Assembly (NCBI GenBank): GCA_023417165.1
Contig: JAEZGD010000442.1
Location: 1 to 18,075, forward strand
Length of the DNA: 18,075 bases
Source: Planctomycetota bacterium
Lineage (GTDB): Bacteria > Planctomycetota > Planctomycetia > Pirellulales > Pirellulaceae
Direction of reading: 5' to 3'
Shown: one piece after another, positions 6,825 through 15,586 of the stretch
How positions within the stretch are numbered: position 1 is the first letter of the stretch
Layout: every line of letters begins with the position of its first letter
Notes under the pieces: generated by a model
Seen by the model: only the letters and a program-made list of their open reading frames with translations
Databases searched by the model: none
Told to the model about the DNA's origin: nothing
Position numbers and translations under genes: made by a program

Positions 6825-7042
6825 TCTCGCGGTCGGAGGACGCTGGCAGCATCGCACCTTTCAAAAAAACGCGATTGTCCGCAGCCTCTTTCCTGTCCTA
6901 GTTCCGCAGAGCGAACATTTCGACTTGCTAGTATGGAGTTCCTGTTCACATATACTTGGCGCTTCATCGGTTTGTCGGGAGTCCTCCTCGCCCTTTTCTC
7001 CACTTCGTCTCGCATTGAGATCGTGGCGTGTGTGGTGGGGCA
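6825..7042. other. Intergenic stretch with no supported gene
   Basis: Between the transposase remnant and the end of the ATPase gene I see a short A7 run and no convincing coding frame, terminator or repeat. It is probably more decayed accessory DNA. Confidence 0.4.
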
Positions 7043-9763
7043 CTATCGATGACGCGCCATACGGACGATCCATTTTTCGGCTTCGACCATGAGGAAGAAT
7101 ACGACGCTTCCTAGGACCAGCCATGGCCAGATTCGTAGCGGCACCGCTTCGGTATCGAATAAGGCTTGAAGCGGCGGGGCGTAAGTGAACAGCATCTGCA
7201 AGACGATCACCGCACCGATGCCCAGTGGCAGGTACGGATTGCCGAGATGTGCTTTGATCGACAGCGACGAATCAATTAGATAGCGACTGTTAAGCAGGTA
7301 GAAGATTTGCCCCATGGTGATTGCATTGACCGCGACCGTCCGGGCGAGGGCATCGGACGCGCCTTGAGACTGCATCCAGAAGAACGCGGTTAGTGTATAG
7401 ATCAATAACGCCACGCCGACGAAGAGAATGCGCCAGATGCCGAACCGAGTGAGAATCGGACGGTCAAGCGCGCGGGGCATCCGCCGCATCACATCAAGCT
7501 CGTAGGGTTCAAAAGCGAGCACGAGTGCCAGTGCAACCGAGGTCACCATGTTGACCCAAAGGATCTGCGGCGCCGTGATCGGCATCGTGAAACCGCCGAA
7601 GATCGCCGTCATGATCACGAGCGCCTGGGCGACGTTCGTCGGCAGCATGTGAAGAATAGCTTTTTCGATGTTGTTATAGACCGTGCGCCCCTCGCGGACG
7701 GCTGCCGCAATCGACGCGAAGTTGTCGTCTGCCAGTACCATTTCGGCCGCCTCTTTAGTGACGTCGGTCCCTTTGATTCCCATGGCGACTCCAATGTCCG
7801 CACGCTTGAGAGCCGGCGCGTCGTTAACTCCGTCCCCCGTCATGGCCACCACTTGCCCAGAGGCTTGCATCGCCTTGACGAGCCGGAGTTTGTGCTCGGG
7901 ACTGGCCCGCGCGAAGACATCGGCTTCGCGGCAGCGCTCTTGCAGCGTGGCGGTGTCCATCTCCTCGATCTCCGCGCCGGTCACTGCCGTCTTACCGTCG
8001 CCGATATTCAGCATCTTGGCAATGGCTGCCGCAGTGATGCGGTGATCGCCGGTGATCATCGTCACGCGGATACCGCCGTTCTGGCATTCCTCTACCGCCT
8101 CGATCGCTTCTTTGCGCGGTGGATCCAGTAGTCCGACCACGCCGAGCAGCACCAGGTTCTTCGGCAAATCAGTCGGTTTGAGATTCCCCGCTGGGACGGC
8201 CGGATTCTCTAGCCATGCCAAGGCCAGCACGCGCTCGCCTTGGCCTGCAAGCTTGTCCGATGCTCGCAAGAAATGGTCGCGGTCGATTGGCGAGTGTCGG
8301 CCGTTTCGGTTGTATTGTCGGTCGCAATGTTCGAAGATCACCTCCGGCGCGCCTTTGACAAACAGCGTCTGTCCACTGCCAGGCGAGGTGTGCAAGGTGG
8401 CCATGAATTTATGTTCTGACTCGAATGGGATCGCGTTAATTCGTGGGTACGACGCTTGTTCGGTATCTCGCTGCAGACCGACCTTGCCTGCAAACGGGTA
8501 CAGCGCGCCTTCAGTCGGATCGCCTTCGACTTTCCAGACGTCTCCGTCGCGACGCAACTCGGCATCGTTGCATAGCGCTGCGGCACGGGCCAATTCTTGC
8601 AGAGCGGCATCCTCCTCAACTGCGAGTTGGCCGTTTTGCCGAACCTCGCCCAGATCGTCATAGCCTTCGCCGGTGATCTCATAAGCAGCATCGGCGGTGA
8701 CGGCAGACACGACCATCATCTCCATGAGCGTGAGCGTGCCGGTCTTGTCGGAGCAAATCCGCGAGACGGAACCGAGCGTTTCCACCGCCGGCAATCGCCG
8801 AATGATTGCGTTGCGTTGGGCCATGCGCTGAACGCCGACCGCCAGCGTAATCGTAATGACCGCCGGCAAGCCTTCCGGAATGACCGAGACCGCAATCGCA
8901 ACGACCGCCTGGAAGATGTCCCGGAACGGCATGTCGCGGACCCAGTGACCATAGACGAATACTAGCGCGCTCACCATGACGGTAACGGCAGCGATGGTAA
9001 AGCCGAACTTCTTGATCTCGCGCAGCAGCGGCGTCTCGAGCGCGCTGACGCCTTCCAGCATCTGGTTGATACGCCCCAGTTCGGTGTTGCTGCCGGTTTC
9101 GACAACCACACCTGTCGCGCGGCCAGAAACGACCAACGTCCCGGAGAATGCCATGCTTTGACGATCTCCAAGTGTCGCTTTGTCAGAAACGGGGCCTATG
9201 CACTTATCGGTCGGTACGGACTCGCCGGTGAGTGCCGCCTCTTCCGTGCGCAGGTTCTTCACATCATAGAGACGGAGGTCGGCGGGCACCTTATCTCCCG
9301 ACTCAAGCAACACCACGTCGCCTGGCACCAGGTCCTCTGCCGGGATAAGGCGCGCTTGGCCATCGCGAACGGTGCGTGCCTCAGCGGACAGCATGCTGCG
9401 GATCGAGTCCAGCGCCTTCTCGGCGCGGCCTTCTTGAAGGAACCCGAGTAATGCGTTGATGAGGACGACCCCAACAATAATGGATGCGTCGAGCCAAAGG
9501 TGCATCATGAGCTTGACGAACGCGGCGGCGAGCAGGATATAGATAAGGACGTTATGAAACTGCAGCAGAAAGCGTTTGAGCGGTCCGCGCTTCGCCGCCT
9601 CCGGCAGCCGGTTGGGACCATATTTCGCTTGACGCTGAGCGATGTCGGCCGCGCTGAGGCCCGTCTCGGCATTGGTGCTCAAATGTCGCACCACCTCGTC
9701 CGCTTCCAGAGCATGCCACGGCATCACCTCGTCGCCACGTATGGAACCTATCGCGGCATTCAT
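7043..9763 (-). CDS. Type II (P2-like) cation-transporting P-type ATPase
   Basis: This is a 906-residue membrane pump. In order it has a cation ATPase N-domain (WHALEADEVVRHLSTN), M1-M2, the TGES loop (179-182), M4 with VIPEGLP (296-300), the phosphorylation site DKTGT (Asp339), KGAP (470-473), DPPR, TGDH, and TGDGVNDAP (642-650), followed by six C-terminal helices. These define a complete type II ATPase. The transported ion is unclear. M5 reads PTNVAQA and M6 reads NMVTSVALAL, so by motif alignment the SERCA residues Glu771 and Asp800 are replaced by Gln and Ser, while the M4 Glu, M5 Asn and M6 Asn and Thr remain. Longer starts exist (up to 9817), but GGAGG sits nine bases before the ATG at 9763-9761. 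It lies downstream of phosphofructokinase on the same strand. Confidence 0.9.
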   Translation of the reverse strand: MNAAIGSIRGDEVMPWHALEADEVVRHLSTNAETGLSAADIAQRQAKYGPNRLPEAAKRGPLKRFLLQFHNVLIYILLAAAFVKLMMHLWLDASIIVGVVLINALLGFLQEGRAEKALDSIRSMLSAEARTVRDGQARLIPAEDLVPGDVVLLESGDKVPADLRLYDVKNLRTEEAALTGESVPTDKCIGPVSDKATLGDRQSMAFSGTLVVSGRATGVVVETGSNTELGRINQMLEGVSALETPLLREIKKFGFTIAAVTVMVSALVFVYGHWVRDMPFRDIFQAVVAIAVSVIPEGLPAVITITLAVGVQRMAQRNAIIRRLPAVETLGSVSRICSDKTGTLTLMEMMVVSAVTADAAYEITGEGYDDLGEVRQNGQLAVEEDAALQELARAAALCNDAELRRDGDVWKVEGDPTEGALYPFAGKVGLQRDTEQASYPRINAIPFESEHKFMATLHTSPGSGQTLFVKGAPEVIFEHCDRQYNRNGRHSPIDRDHFLRASDKLAGQGERVLALAWLENPAVPAGNLKPTDLPKNLVLLGVVGLLDPPRKEAIEAVEECQNGGIRVTMITGDHRITAAAIAKMLNIGDGKTAVTGAEIEEMDTATLQERCREADVFARASPEHKLRLVKAMQASGQVVAMTGDGVNDAPALKRADIGVAMGIKGTDVTKEAAEMVLADDNFASIAAAVREGRTVYNNIEKAILHMLPTNVAQALVIMTAIFGGFTMPITAPQILWVNMVTSVALALVLAFEPYELDVMRRMPRALDRPILTRFGIWRILFVGVALLIYTLTAFFWMQSQGASDALARTVAVNAITMGQIFYLLNSRYLIDSSLSIKAHLGNPYLPLGIGAVIVLQMLFTYAPPLQALFDTEAVPLRIWPWLVLGSVVFFLMVEAEKWIVRMARHR

Positions 9764-9896
9764 GATTGCCATCCTCCCTTCGGACAATGTTGGCATGTTT
9801 TGTCCAGGTCTGGTCACTACTGCGCGTATTCGCCGCCCGCTGGCTTTAGCTTCCTACTGCGTGATTCTGACTGCGCCTCGCGTTAGTCCTCGCTAG

Positions 9897-9908
9897 TGAA
9901 TCGATTCA
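9897..9908. promoter_or_regulatory. 12-bp palindrome between the PFK and ATPase genes
   Basis: TGAATCGATTCA is perfectly self-complementary. It lies about 135 bases upstream of the chosen ATPase start and 40 bases after the PFK stop, so it could be a protein-binding site for the ATPase promoter. At this length chance cannot be excluded. Confidence 0.2.
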
Positions 9909-9919
9909 AAGTCAAAGCT

Positions 9920-9940
9920 AATTGAATTGAATTGAATTGA
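9920..9940. repeat. Tandem AATTG pentamer, four copies
   Basis: AATTG is repeated four times without interruption and followed by A, just after the PFK stop codon. It is an AT-rich microsatellite in GC-rich DNA, and its function is unknown. Confidence 0.85.
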
Positions 9941-9947
9941 GACTCGC

Positions 9948-11210
9948 TCACGCGAAGCGATGCGGCTGCCCGGTTGCCGAGAGCACCGAACTCCAGGCAG
10001 GGCTCTCGGGATCGAGTCGTTTTATTTGCGTTGCGAGAAGTTCGATGGGGACATGAATGAAGCGGTCGTGCAAAAGCCCGATCACCAGCCCCGATTTGCC
10101 TGCCATGGCAGCGTGTGCCGCATGGCGGGCAAACTGATCGCATAGAATCGTGTCTTCGGTGTTGTCTGGACTGCTCCGGACGATGTAGCTCGGATCAAAG
10201 TAGCGCATCACGCAAGGAATGTTCCTCGCTTGAAACCACGCTTCGATCTTCCTACGCAACAACACTCCGATGTCGTTCAGTTTGACGTTTCCCGACGCGT
10301 CTCTCTCAGTGGTTCCGTTTCTGAATAGTTCCTGTCCCGCTCCTTCAGCCACCGCAATGACCGCGTGCCCACGTTTCACAATCCGTTGTTCGAGCGCGGC
10401 CAGAAACCCGCCTTCGCCGTCCAACTGGAACGGTACTTCGGGGATGAGGGTGAAATTCACATCTTGGCTCGCGATGGTGGCCTCTGCGGCCAAGAATCCG
10501 GCGTGCCGGCCCATGAGTTTGACGAGCGAGATGCCGTTCTGCACGCTGCGCGCCTCGGTGTGTGCGCGCTGCAGTATCTTGGCGGCTTCCTGAACCGCGG
10601 TAAGGAAGCCAAACGAGCGCGCCACGTAGGGAATATCGTTATCAATGGTTTTAGGAATTCCCACGACCGCAAGCGCATGTCCGCGCTTTTGAGCCTCGAT
10701 AAAGAGTTCGCGCGCCCCGCGCTGCGTGCCATCACCGCCAATGGTGAATAGGATGTTCACGCCAAGGCGGATCAAATTCTCCACGGCCAAGGCTTTGTCC
10801 ACCGGTCCCCGCGATGTGCCAAGGATCGTGCCACCCTGCAGATGAATCCCATCCACAAGTTCATGCGTGAGAATGAGTGGATCAGTGCCGCGCGTGGGAT
10901 CCAGTCCCTGATATCCCCAGCGAAATCCGAGTACCTCTTTAATGCCATAGGCAAAGTGCAGTTCGAAGAAAAGCGACCGAATGACATCGTTCAGGCCTGG
11001 ACAGAGGCCTCCGCAGGTCACAATGCCTGCGCGCGTCTCCGGCGGATGAAAGAATAAACGTTCGCGTGCGCCGGCCAATTCAAAGAGCAGGCCTGCTTCA
11101 CGTTGCGCACCCACAGAACGAAGAATCGTGTCTGGGACACGTTCCGCGTCATCCACCCAGCGCTGCAAAGGGGATGGCCAGCGTGCTGCACCGAGGACGG
11201 GAATATCCAT
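9948..11210 (-). CDS. pfkA: 6-phosphofructokinase, ATP-type group III signature
   Basis: The protein has 420 residues and phosphorylates fructose 6-phosphate in glycolysis. It carries TCGGLCPGLNDVIR (65-78), GGDGTQRGA (158-166), PKTIDNDIP (186-194), MGRHAGFLAAEA (233-244) and FDPSYIVRS (338-346). The Gly in GGDGT is the residue associated with ATP rather than pyrophosphate as donor. The Lys in PKTIDND is shared with PPi enzymes and with plant, trypanosome and spirochaete ATP-PFKs. Together these indicate the long, group III ATP-dependent class, though donor choice needs an assay. The extra N-terminal 55 residues suit that class. GAGGG precedes the ATG at 11210. It is divergent from glycogen phosphorylase (164-base gap) and followed on the same strand by the ATPase (184-base gap). 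Confidence 0.92.
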   Translation of the reverse strand: MDIPVLGAARWPSPLQRWVDDAERVPDTILRSVGAQREAGLLFELAGARERLFFHPPETRAGIVTCGGLCPGLNDVIRSLFFELHFAYGIKEVLGFRWGYQGLDPTRGTDPLILTHELVDGIHLQGGTILGTSRGPVDKALAVENLIRLGVNILFTIGGDGTQRGARELFIEAQKRGHALAVVGIPKTIDNDIPYVARSFGFLTAVQEAAKILQRAHTEARSVQNGISLVKLMGRHAGFLAAEATIASQDVNFTLIPEVPFQLDGEGGFLAALEQRIVKRGHAVIAVAEGAGQELFRNGTTERDASGNVKLNDIGVLLRRKIEAWFQARNIPCVMRYFDPSYIVRSSPDNTEDTILCDQFARHAAHAAMAGKSGLVIGLLHDRFIHVPIELLATQIKRLDPESPAWSSVLSATGQPHRFA

Positions 11211-11267
11211 GGATCAGTCCCTCGGACCTATTCCTGGAAAAACTCCTCTTCATGCGGTCCCAATGTT

Positions 11268-11273
11268 TATAAT
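11268..11273 (+). promoter_or_regulatory. TATAAT -10-like hexamer before glycogen phosphorylase
   Basis: A perfect TATAAT lies in the divergent PFK/glgP intergenic region, about 100 bases before the glgP start. I find no good -35 hexamer 16-18 bases upstream, so the call is tentative. Confidence 0.3.
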
Positions 11274-11374
11274 GTTCTCTCCACCAATTGTCGACATCCT
11301 ATGTTCTGCACCACTGCGCAGGAAGAAAGGGGCATCATCAGCCGCAAGCATTCCGATCTCTAAGGAGGAAGACC

Positions 11375-13918
11375 ATGCTGTGGACAACACAAACCCTTCG
11401 CCTGAAGTCTTGTGCGCTCTCGCCCGGTGTAGGAATTCGAACCGGCATGAGTGTTGCTGATCTCAGGCAAGCATTTCTCGACAATCTCTTGTGCAGCCTT
11501 GGTCGCGTACCGATGGCGGCCACGCCGAATGAGATCTACACCGCACTCGCGCTGACGGTGCGGGATCGCGTGCACAAGCAAGGCGTGCGGACGATGGAGG
11601 CCCGCAGCGAGCAGGAAGCACGCGTCGTCGCCTATCTCTCGGCAGAGTTTCTGCCCGGTCCCCATCTCGCCAATAACCTCCTCAATCTCGGCATCTTTGA
11701 GGCGACACGAGAAGCTCTTGTGGAGTTTGGCCTCGATCTTGACCAGGTGCTTGAGCAGGAAGAGGAACCTGGCCTTGGCAACGGTGGCCTCGGCCGGTTA
11801 GCCGCTTGCTTTATGGATTCACTCGCCTCGCTCGAGGTGCCCGCCGTCGGCTATGGCATCCGTTACGAGTTTGGCATCTTTGAGCAAGCCATTAAGAACG
11901 GCTGGCAAGTGGAGCGCACCGATAAGTGGCTTCGGTATGGCAATCCCTGGGAAATTGTTCGGCCCGAAATCTACTACGAGGTGAAGTTTGGCGGCCACAC
12001 CGAGTCCAGTACCGACGAACACGGGCGGCACCGAGTCCGCTGGGTGCCAGATACCGAGGTCAAAGGCGAGGCCTATGACACTCCCATCCTCGGCTACCGC
12101 GTTGGCGCGTGCAACACGCTGCGCCTGTGGAAGGCCGAGGCGGTCGAGTCCTTTGATTTTGCCGCCTTCAACCATGGCGACTACTATCGTGCTGTAGCCG
12201 ACAAGATGGAGTCGGAGAATATCACCAAGGTGCTGTATCCGAACGACGAGGTAGCTCAGGGTAGGATCCTGCGCTTACAGCAGCAGTATTTTTTTATTAG
12301 CTGTTCGTTGCAGGACATGATCCGGATTCATCGTGCCCAGAATCGCCCGATGGAGACGTTTCACGAGAAATGGGCCGTGCAACTCAACGATACGCATCCT
12401 GCGATCGCAGTCGCTGAATTGATGCGTCTGTTGGTCGACGAGCATGCGATGGATTGGGATACCGCCTGGTACGTTACTCGCAATACGTTTGCGTACACGA
12501 ACCACACGCTCCTGCCCGAAGCACTGGAGAAATGGCCGGTCGACTTGATTGGCCGATTCCTGCCTCGCCACCTAGAGATCATCTACGAAATCAACGCTCG
12601 GTTTCTCGAGGAAGTCCGAGCTGCATTTCCCGGCGATAATACCCGGCTTTCTGCGATGTCGCTCATCGATGAAACCGGTGAGCGTTTTGTGCGAATGGCC
12701 TATTTGGCGACCGTCGGTAGCCATCGCGTGAATGGTGTCGCGCGGCTGCATTCCGATCTGCTCAAGCAGACAGTGATGCACGACTTTGCGGAGCTATGGC
12801 CGGAGAAGTTCTGTAACGTTACGAATGGCGTGACTCCTCGGCGTTTCGTCGCTATTGGTAACCGTTTGCTCTCTCGCCTGATTAGTGAATGCATCGGAGA
12901 GCAGTGGCTCGTTGATCTGTACGAGCTACGAGGGCTGGAGGCATTCGCCGACGACATGCCATTTCAGGAGCAGTGGCGTGACGTCAAATTAGCGAATAAG
13001 CGAGATCTCGCCGCCTTGCTGAAACTGCGAACCGGGATTGAGGTGAACGCCGAATCGCTCTTCGATATTCAGGTCAAACGCATTCACGAGTACAAGCGGC
13101 AGCACCTGAACGTGCTTTACATCCTGTCGCTTTATCTACGCCTCAAACGCGATCCGACGGCCGACATTCCGGCGCGCACCTTTATCTTCAGCGGTAAAGC
13201 TGCGCCTGGCTATTTCATGGCCAAGCTGATCATCAAACTCATCAACGCCGTCGCTGACACTGTCAACAACGATCCTGATGTGCGTGACCGCCTGAAGGTC
13301 GTCTTTCTGCCTGATTTCAGCGTCGCAAGTGCACAACATATTTATCCTGCTGGAGACCTGTCGGAGCAAATCTCGATGGCCGGCAAGGAGGCGAGCGGCA
13401 CCGGCAACATGAAGTTTGCCCTCAATGGTGCGCTAACCATCGGCACCCTCGACGGCGCGAACATTGAAATCAGGGAGGAAGTTGGCGAGGAGAACTTTTT
13501 CCTGTTCGGACTGACGGTGGAACAGGTGCGGGAATGGAAGCTTCGGGGGTACTGCCCGCAGGAAGTTGTCGAAGGCAACGCCTCCTTGCGGGAAGTGCTC
13601 GACTATATCGGATCGGGCGTTCTCTCTGAGGGAGATAGCCAGCTCTTTCGACCACTTCTTGACCGCCTCTGGAACGAAGATCCATTCCTGGTGCTGGCAG
13701 ACTACCAGGCGTATGTCGACCGCCAGGAAGAGGTGAGCGACTGCTGGCGCGACCAGCGAGAGTGGACCCACAAAGCCATTCTCAATGTGGCGCGCATGGG
13801 CAAGTTTTCTTCCGATCGCTCTATTCGGGACTACTGTGAGCACGTGTGGCGAGTCAAGCCGGTGAAAGTGCCATCGCGAAGCACCGTCTCGCGCGAGTTA
13901 ACCGTTGCGTCGCCGTAA
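11375..13918 (+). CDS. glgP: Glycogen phosphorylase
   Basis: This 847-residue enzyme releases glucose 1-phosphate from glycogen or other alpha-1,4-glucans with phosphate, using pyridoxal phosphate, in the cytoplasm. Family blocks in order are YLSAEFLPGPHLANNLLNLG, GLGNGGLGRLAACFMDSLA (135-144 region), GYGIRYEFGIFEQ, LNDTHPAIAVAELMRLL, KRIHEYKRQHLN, SGKAAPGYFMAKLIIKLIN, and ASGTGNMKFALNGALTIGT. In the last block Lys680 is the PLP-binding lysine. A perfect TAAGGAGG at 11361-11368 selects the ATG at 11375 over the in-frame upstream ATG at 11288, which has no ribosome site. The gene is complete. Divergent phosphofructokinase suggests shared control of glycogen breakdown and glycolysis. The convergent lactate permease ends 60 bases after it. 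Confidence 0.96.
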   Translation: MLWTTQTLRLKSCALSPGVGIRTGMSVADLRQAFLDNLLCSLGRVPMAATPNEIYTALALTVRDRVHKQGVRTMEARSEQEARVVAYLSAEFLPGPHLANNLLNLGIFEATREALVEFGLDLDQVLEQEEEPGLGNGGLGRLAACFMDSLASLEVPAVGYGIRYEFGIFEQAIKNGWQVERTDKWLRYGNPWEIVRPEIYYEVKFGGHTESSTDEHGRHRVRWVPDTEVKGEAYDTPILGYRVGACNTLRLWKAEAVESFDFAAFNHGDYYRAVADKMESENITKVLYPNDEVAQGRILRLQQQYFFISCSLQDMIRIHRAQNRPMETFHEKWAVQLNDTHPAIAVAELMRLLVDEHAMDWDTAWYVTRNTFAYTNHTLLPEALEKWPVDLIGRFLPRHLEIIYEINARFLEEVRAAFPGDNTRLSAMSLIDETGERFVRMAYLATVGSHRVNGVARLHSDLLKQTVMHDFAELWPEKFCNVTNGVTPRRFVAIGNRLLSRLISECIGEQWLVDLYELRGLEAFADDMPFQEQWRDVKLANKRDLAALLKLRTGIEVNAESLFDIQVKRIHEYKRQHLNVLYILSLYLRLKRDPTADIPARTFIFSGKAAPGYFMAKLIIKLINAVADTVNNDPDVRDRLKVVFLPDFSVASAQHIYPAGDLSEQISMAGKEASGTGNMKFALNGALTIGTLDGANIEIREEVGEENFFLFGLTVEQVREWKLRGYCPQEVVEGNASLREVLDYIGSGVLSEGDSQLFRPLLDRLWNEDPFLVLADYQAYVDRQEEVSDCWRDQREWTHKAILNVARMGKFSSDRSIRDYCEHVWRVKPVKVPSRSTVSRELTVASP

Positions 13919-13978
13919 TTCCGAATCCGCCCGCGCCTGAGAATTGCCGAGGCGTGATTGGAACGAAGGAGAGGCCAC

Positions 13979-15565
13979 TTACATGAGCAGTAGGCCCGCG
14001 ACGCCAGCGACTAGTGCGTAAGCCACGAGGGGAATCAAGGTTCGCTTGAGGACAAAGCCTTCCTGGTTCTCCATACCGAGAATCGACGTCACGGCCACAA
14101 TATTACTGATTGCAATCATATTCCCCATCGCAGCGCCGACGGATTGCAGCGCCAGGATTGACGTGCGCTCGAAGCCCAGCGTCTGGGCAATCGAATCCTG
14201 AATGCCAGCGAAGGTCAGATTGGAGATCGTCGCTGAGCCAGCGAAGAATGCGCCTAGTGCGCCCAACATGGGCGCAAAGAATGGCCAGGCTTCGCCCGTC
14301 ATGGTGGCGAATTTCCTCCCAATGATCATCGTCTGGGCGCTGTCGCCTCCCAGCGTCATTAACTGGACCATGATCAGTGCGCCGACCAGAGTGATGCTCG
14401 GGCGGCTGACTCGTTTCGTGGTATCCGCCGCGATATTCCTGAGCATGCGCAGGTCGATTCCCAGGAGCGGTACGGAAAGAAGGACCACAACGACGAAAGG
14501 AATCAGCGCAGGCACAAATAGAGCGTTATAGCTCCAGGCACTGGACGTGCCGAAGATCGAATCTAAGCGAAGTACAAGGGCGATGCTTGCGCTGAACTCG
14601 CCCAAGGAACCCAAATCGAGAGCCAACTTTGGCGACTCTACATTGAGCCATTCGCGAAAAGGTAGGAAGCGCACACGGGTCACTACGAGTACGACGATCA
14701 GAATCAGATACGGCACGAATGCCAGCATGCGCTCGCGGTAAGGAGCCGAGGTAGCAACTTCGGATTCATTTGCGGAAGGAGCGTGCGCCAAGCCGACTTG
14801 ATACTTTGCCAGCAACACGGACAGACAGAGACCAATCGCACCGCCAATGAGGGAGGGAAACTCGTAATTGAAACGAGACAAAAAAAGCGAAGGGAGTGCG
14901 CAGCTCAGAATGCTCAGATAAATGAAAGCGAGATTCTGTCGAATCTCACCCCATCCCACCACAAAGCGCAAGGCGATGACTGGCACCACCAACGCTGCTA
15001 CGGTGTGCACGACTGCACTCTTCCAACTGATGGAGAGAATTTCGGACTGACTAAGAGGCACCTGACTGAAGCCAAACCACATCGGCGTGCCGACTGCGCC
15101 GAAAGTTACCGGCACGGCATTCATAATCACGGTCAGAATCGCCACACCCACCGCGTCAAAGCCCAGCCCTACCAGCAGTGGAGCAGCAATGGCGGCCGGT
15201 GTTCCGAAACCGCTGGCACCTTCCATCATAAAGGGAAAGGCCCAACCGACGATCATCAACTGCGCCACCGGGTTGGGACTCACACTCTGAAGCGATTCGC
15301 TGATTAAGCGTTCGGCTCCAGAACGCCGCATAGTCTGTGACAGCAGGATCGCTCCCCAGATAATAGAGATTGGCGTCAGTGCGGAAAGGGCTCCGTTCAC
15401 CACTGTCGCGTTCACCAGGTTCGGATCGAATCGGAAATGAACGAGCGTCAGAGAGTAAACCAAGACGGCGGCGAATGGGAGTCCGATATGCGAGGGCCAA
15501 GCCTTCTTCTTGGTCATCACATAGATGAGGACGGCGATGGGCAGGATTGCCAGCAGAAAATCCAT
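13979..15565 (-). CDS. lctP: L-lactate permease family transporter (LctP/LldP)
   Basis: The 528-residue protein is almost entirely hydrophobic, with roughly a dozen or more membrane segments. It carries LctP family landmarks: ALTPISIIWGAILLSQTMRRSG, WAFPFMMEGASGFGTPAAIAAPLLVGLGF, VPVTFGAVGTPMWFG, and near the C-terminus LGALGAFFAGSATISNLTF and AVGAAMGNMIAISNIVAV-like sequence (QSVGAAMGNMIAISNIVA). The family moves lactate or glycolate with protons across the inner membrane. It starts 21 bases after the D-lactate dehydrogenase stop on the same strand, so the two are very likely co-transcribed. With a dehydrogenase that makes D-lactate, export of a fermentation product is as reasonable as uptake. 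Length is normal for the family (about 530-560). Confidence 0.93.
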   Translation of the reverse strand: MDFLLAILPIAVLIYVMTKKKAWPSHIGLPFAAVLVYSLTLVHFRFDPNLVNATVVNGALSALTPISIIWGAILLSQTMRRSGAERLISESLQSVSPNPVAQLMIVGWAFPFMMEGASGFGTPAAIAAPLLVGLGFDAVGVAILTVIMNAVPVTFGAVGTPMWFGFSQVPLSQSEILSISWKSAVVHTVAALVVPVIALRFVVGWGEIRQNLAFIYLSILSCALPSLFLSRFNYEFPSLIGGAIGLCLSVLLAKYQVGLAHAPSANESEVATSAPYRERMLAFVPYLILIVVLVVTRVRFLPFREWLNVESPKLALDLGSLGEFSASIALVLRLDSIFGTSSAWSYNALFVPALIPFVVVVLLSVPLLGIDLRMLRNIAADTTKRVSRPSITLVGALIMVQLMTLGGDSAQTMIIGRKFATMTGEAWPFFAPMLGALGAFFAGSATISNLTFAGIQDSIAQTLGFERTSILALQSVGAAMGNMIAISNIVAVTSILGMENQEGFVLKRTLIPLVAYALVAGVAGLLLM

Positions 15566-15586
15566 TGCAACACCTGCCCCCGGAGA

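Noticed and set aside
8052..8663. 203-aa plus-strand open frame
   Set aside because: It is a Ser/Pro/Arg-rich shadow opposite the P-type ATPase.
13934..13954. Hairpin CGCCT/AGGCG between glgP and the lactate permease
   Set aside because: The stem has only five pairs, with a long loop and no T-run, which is too weak to call a terminator.
14783..15307. 174-aa plus-strand open frame
   Set aside because: It is the His/Gln-rich shadow of the lactate permease on the other strand.
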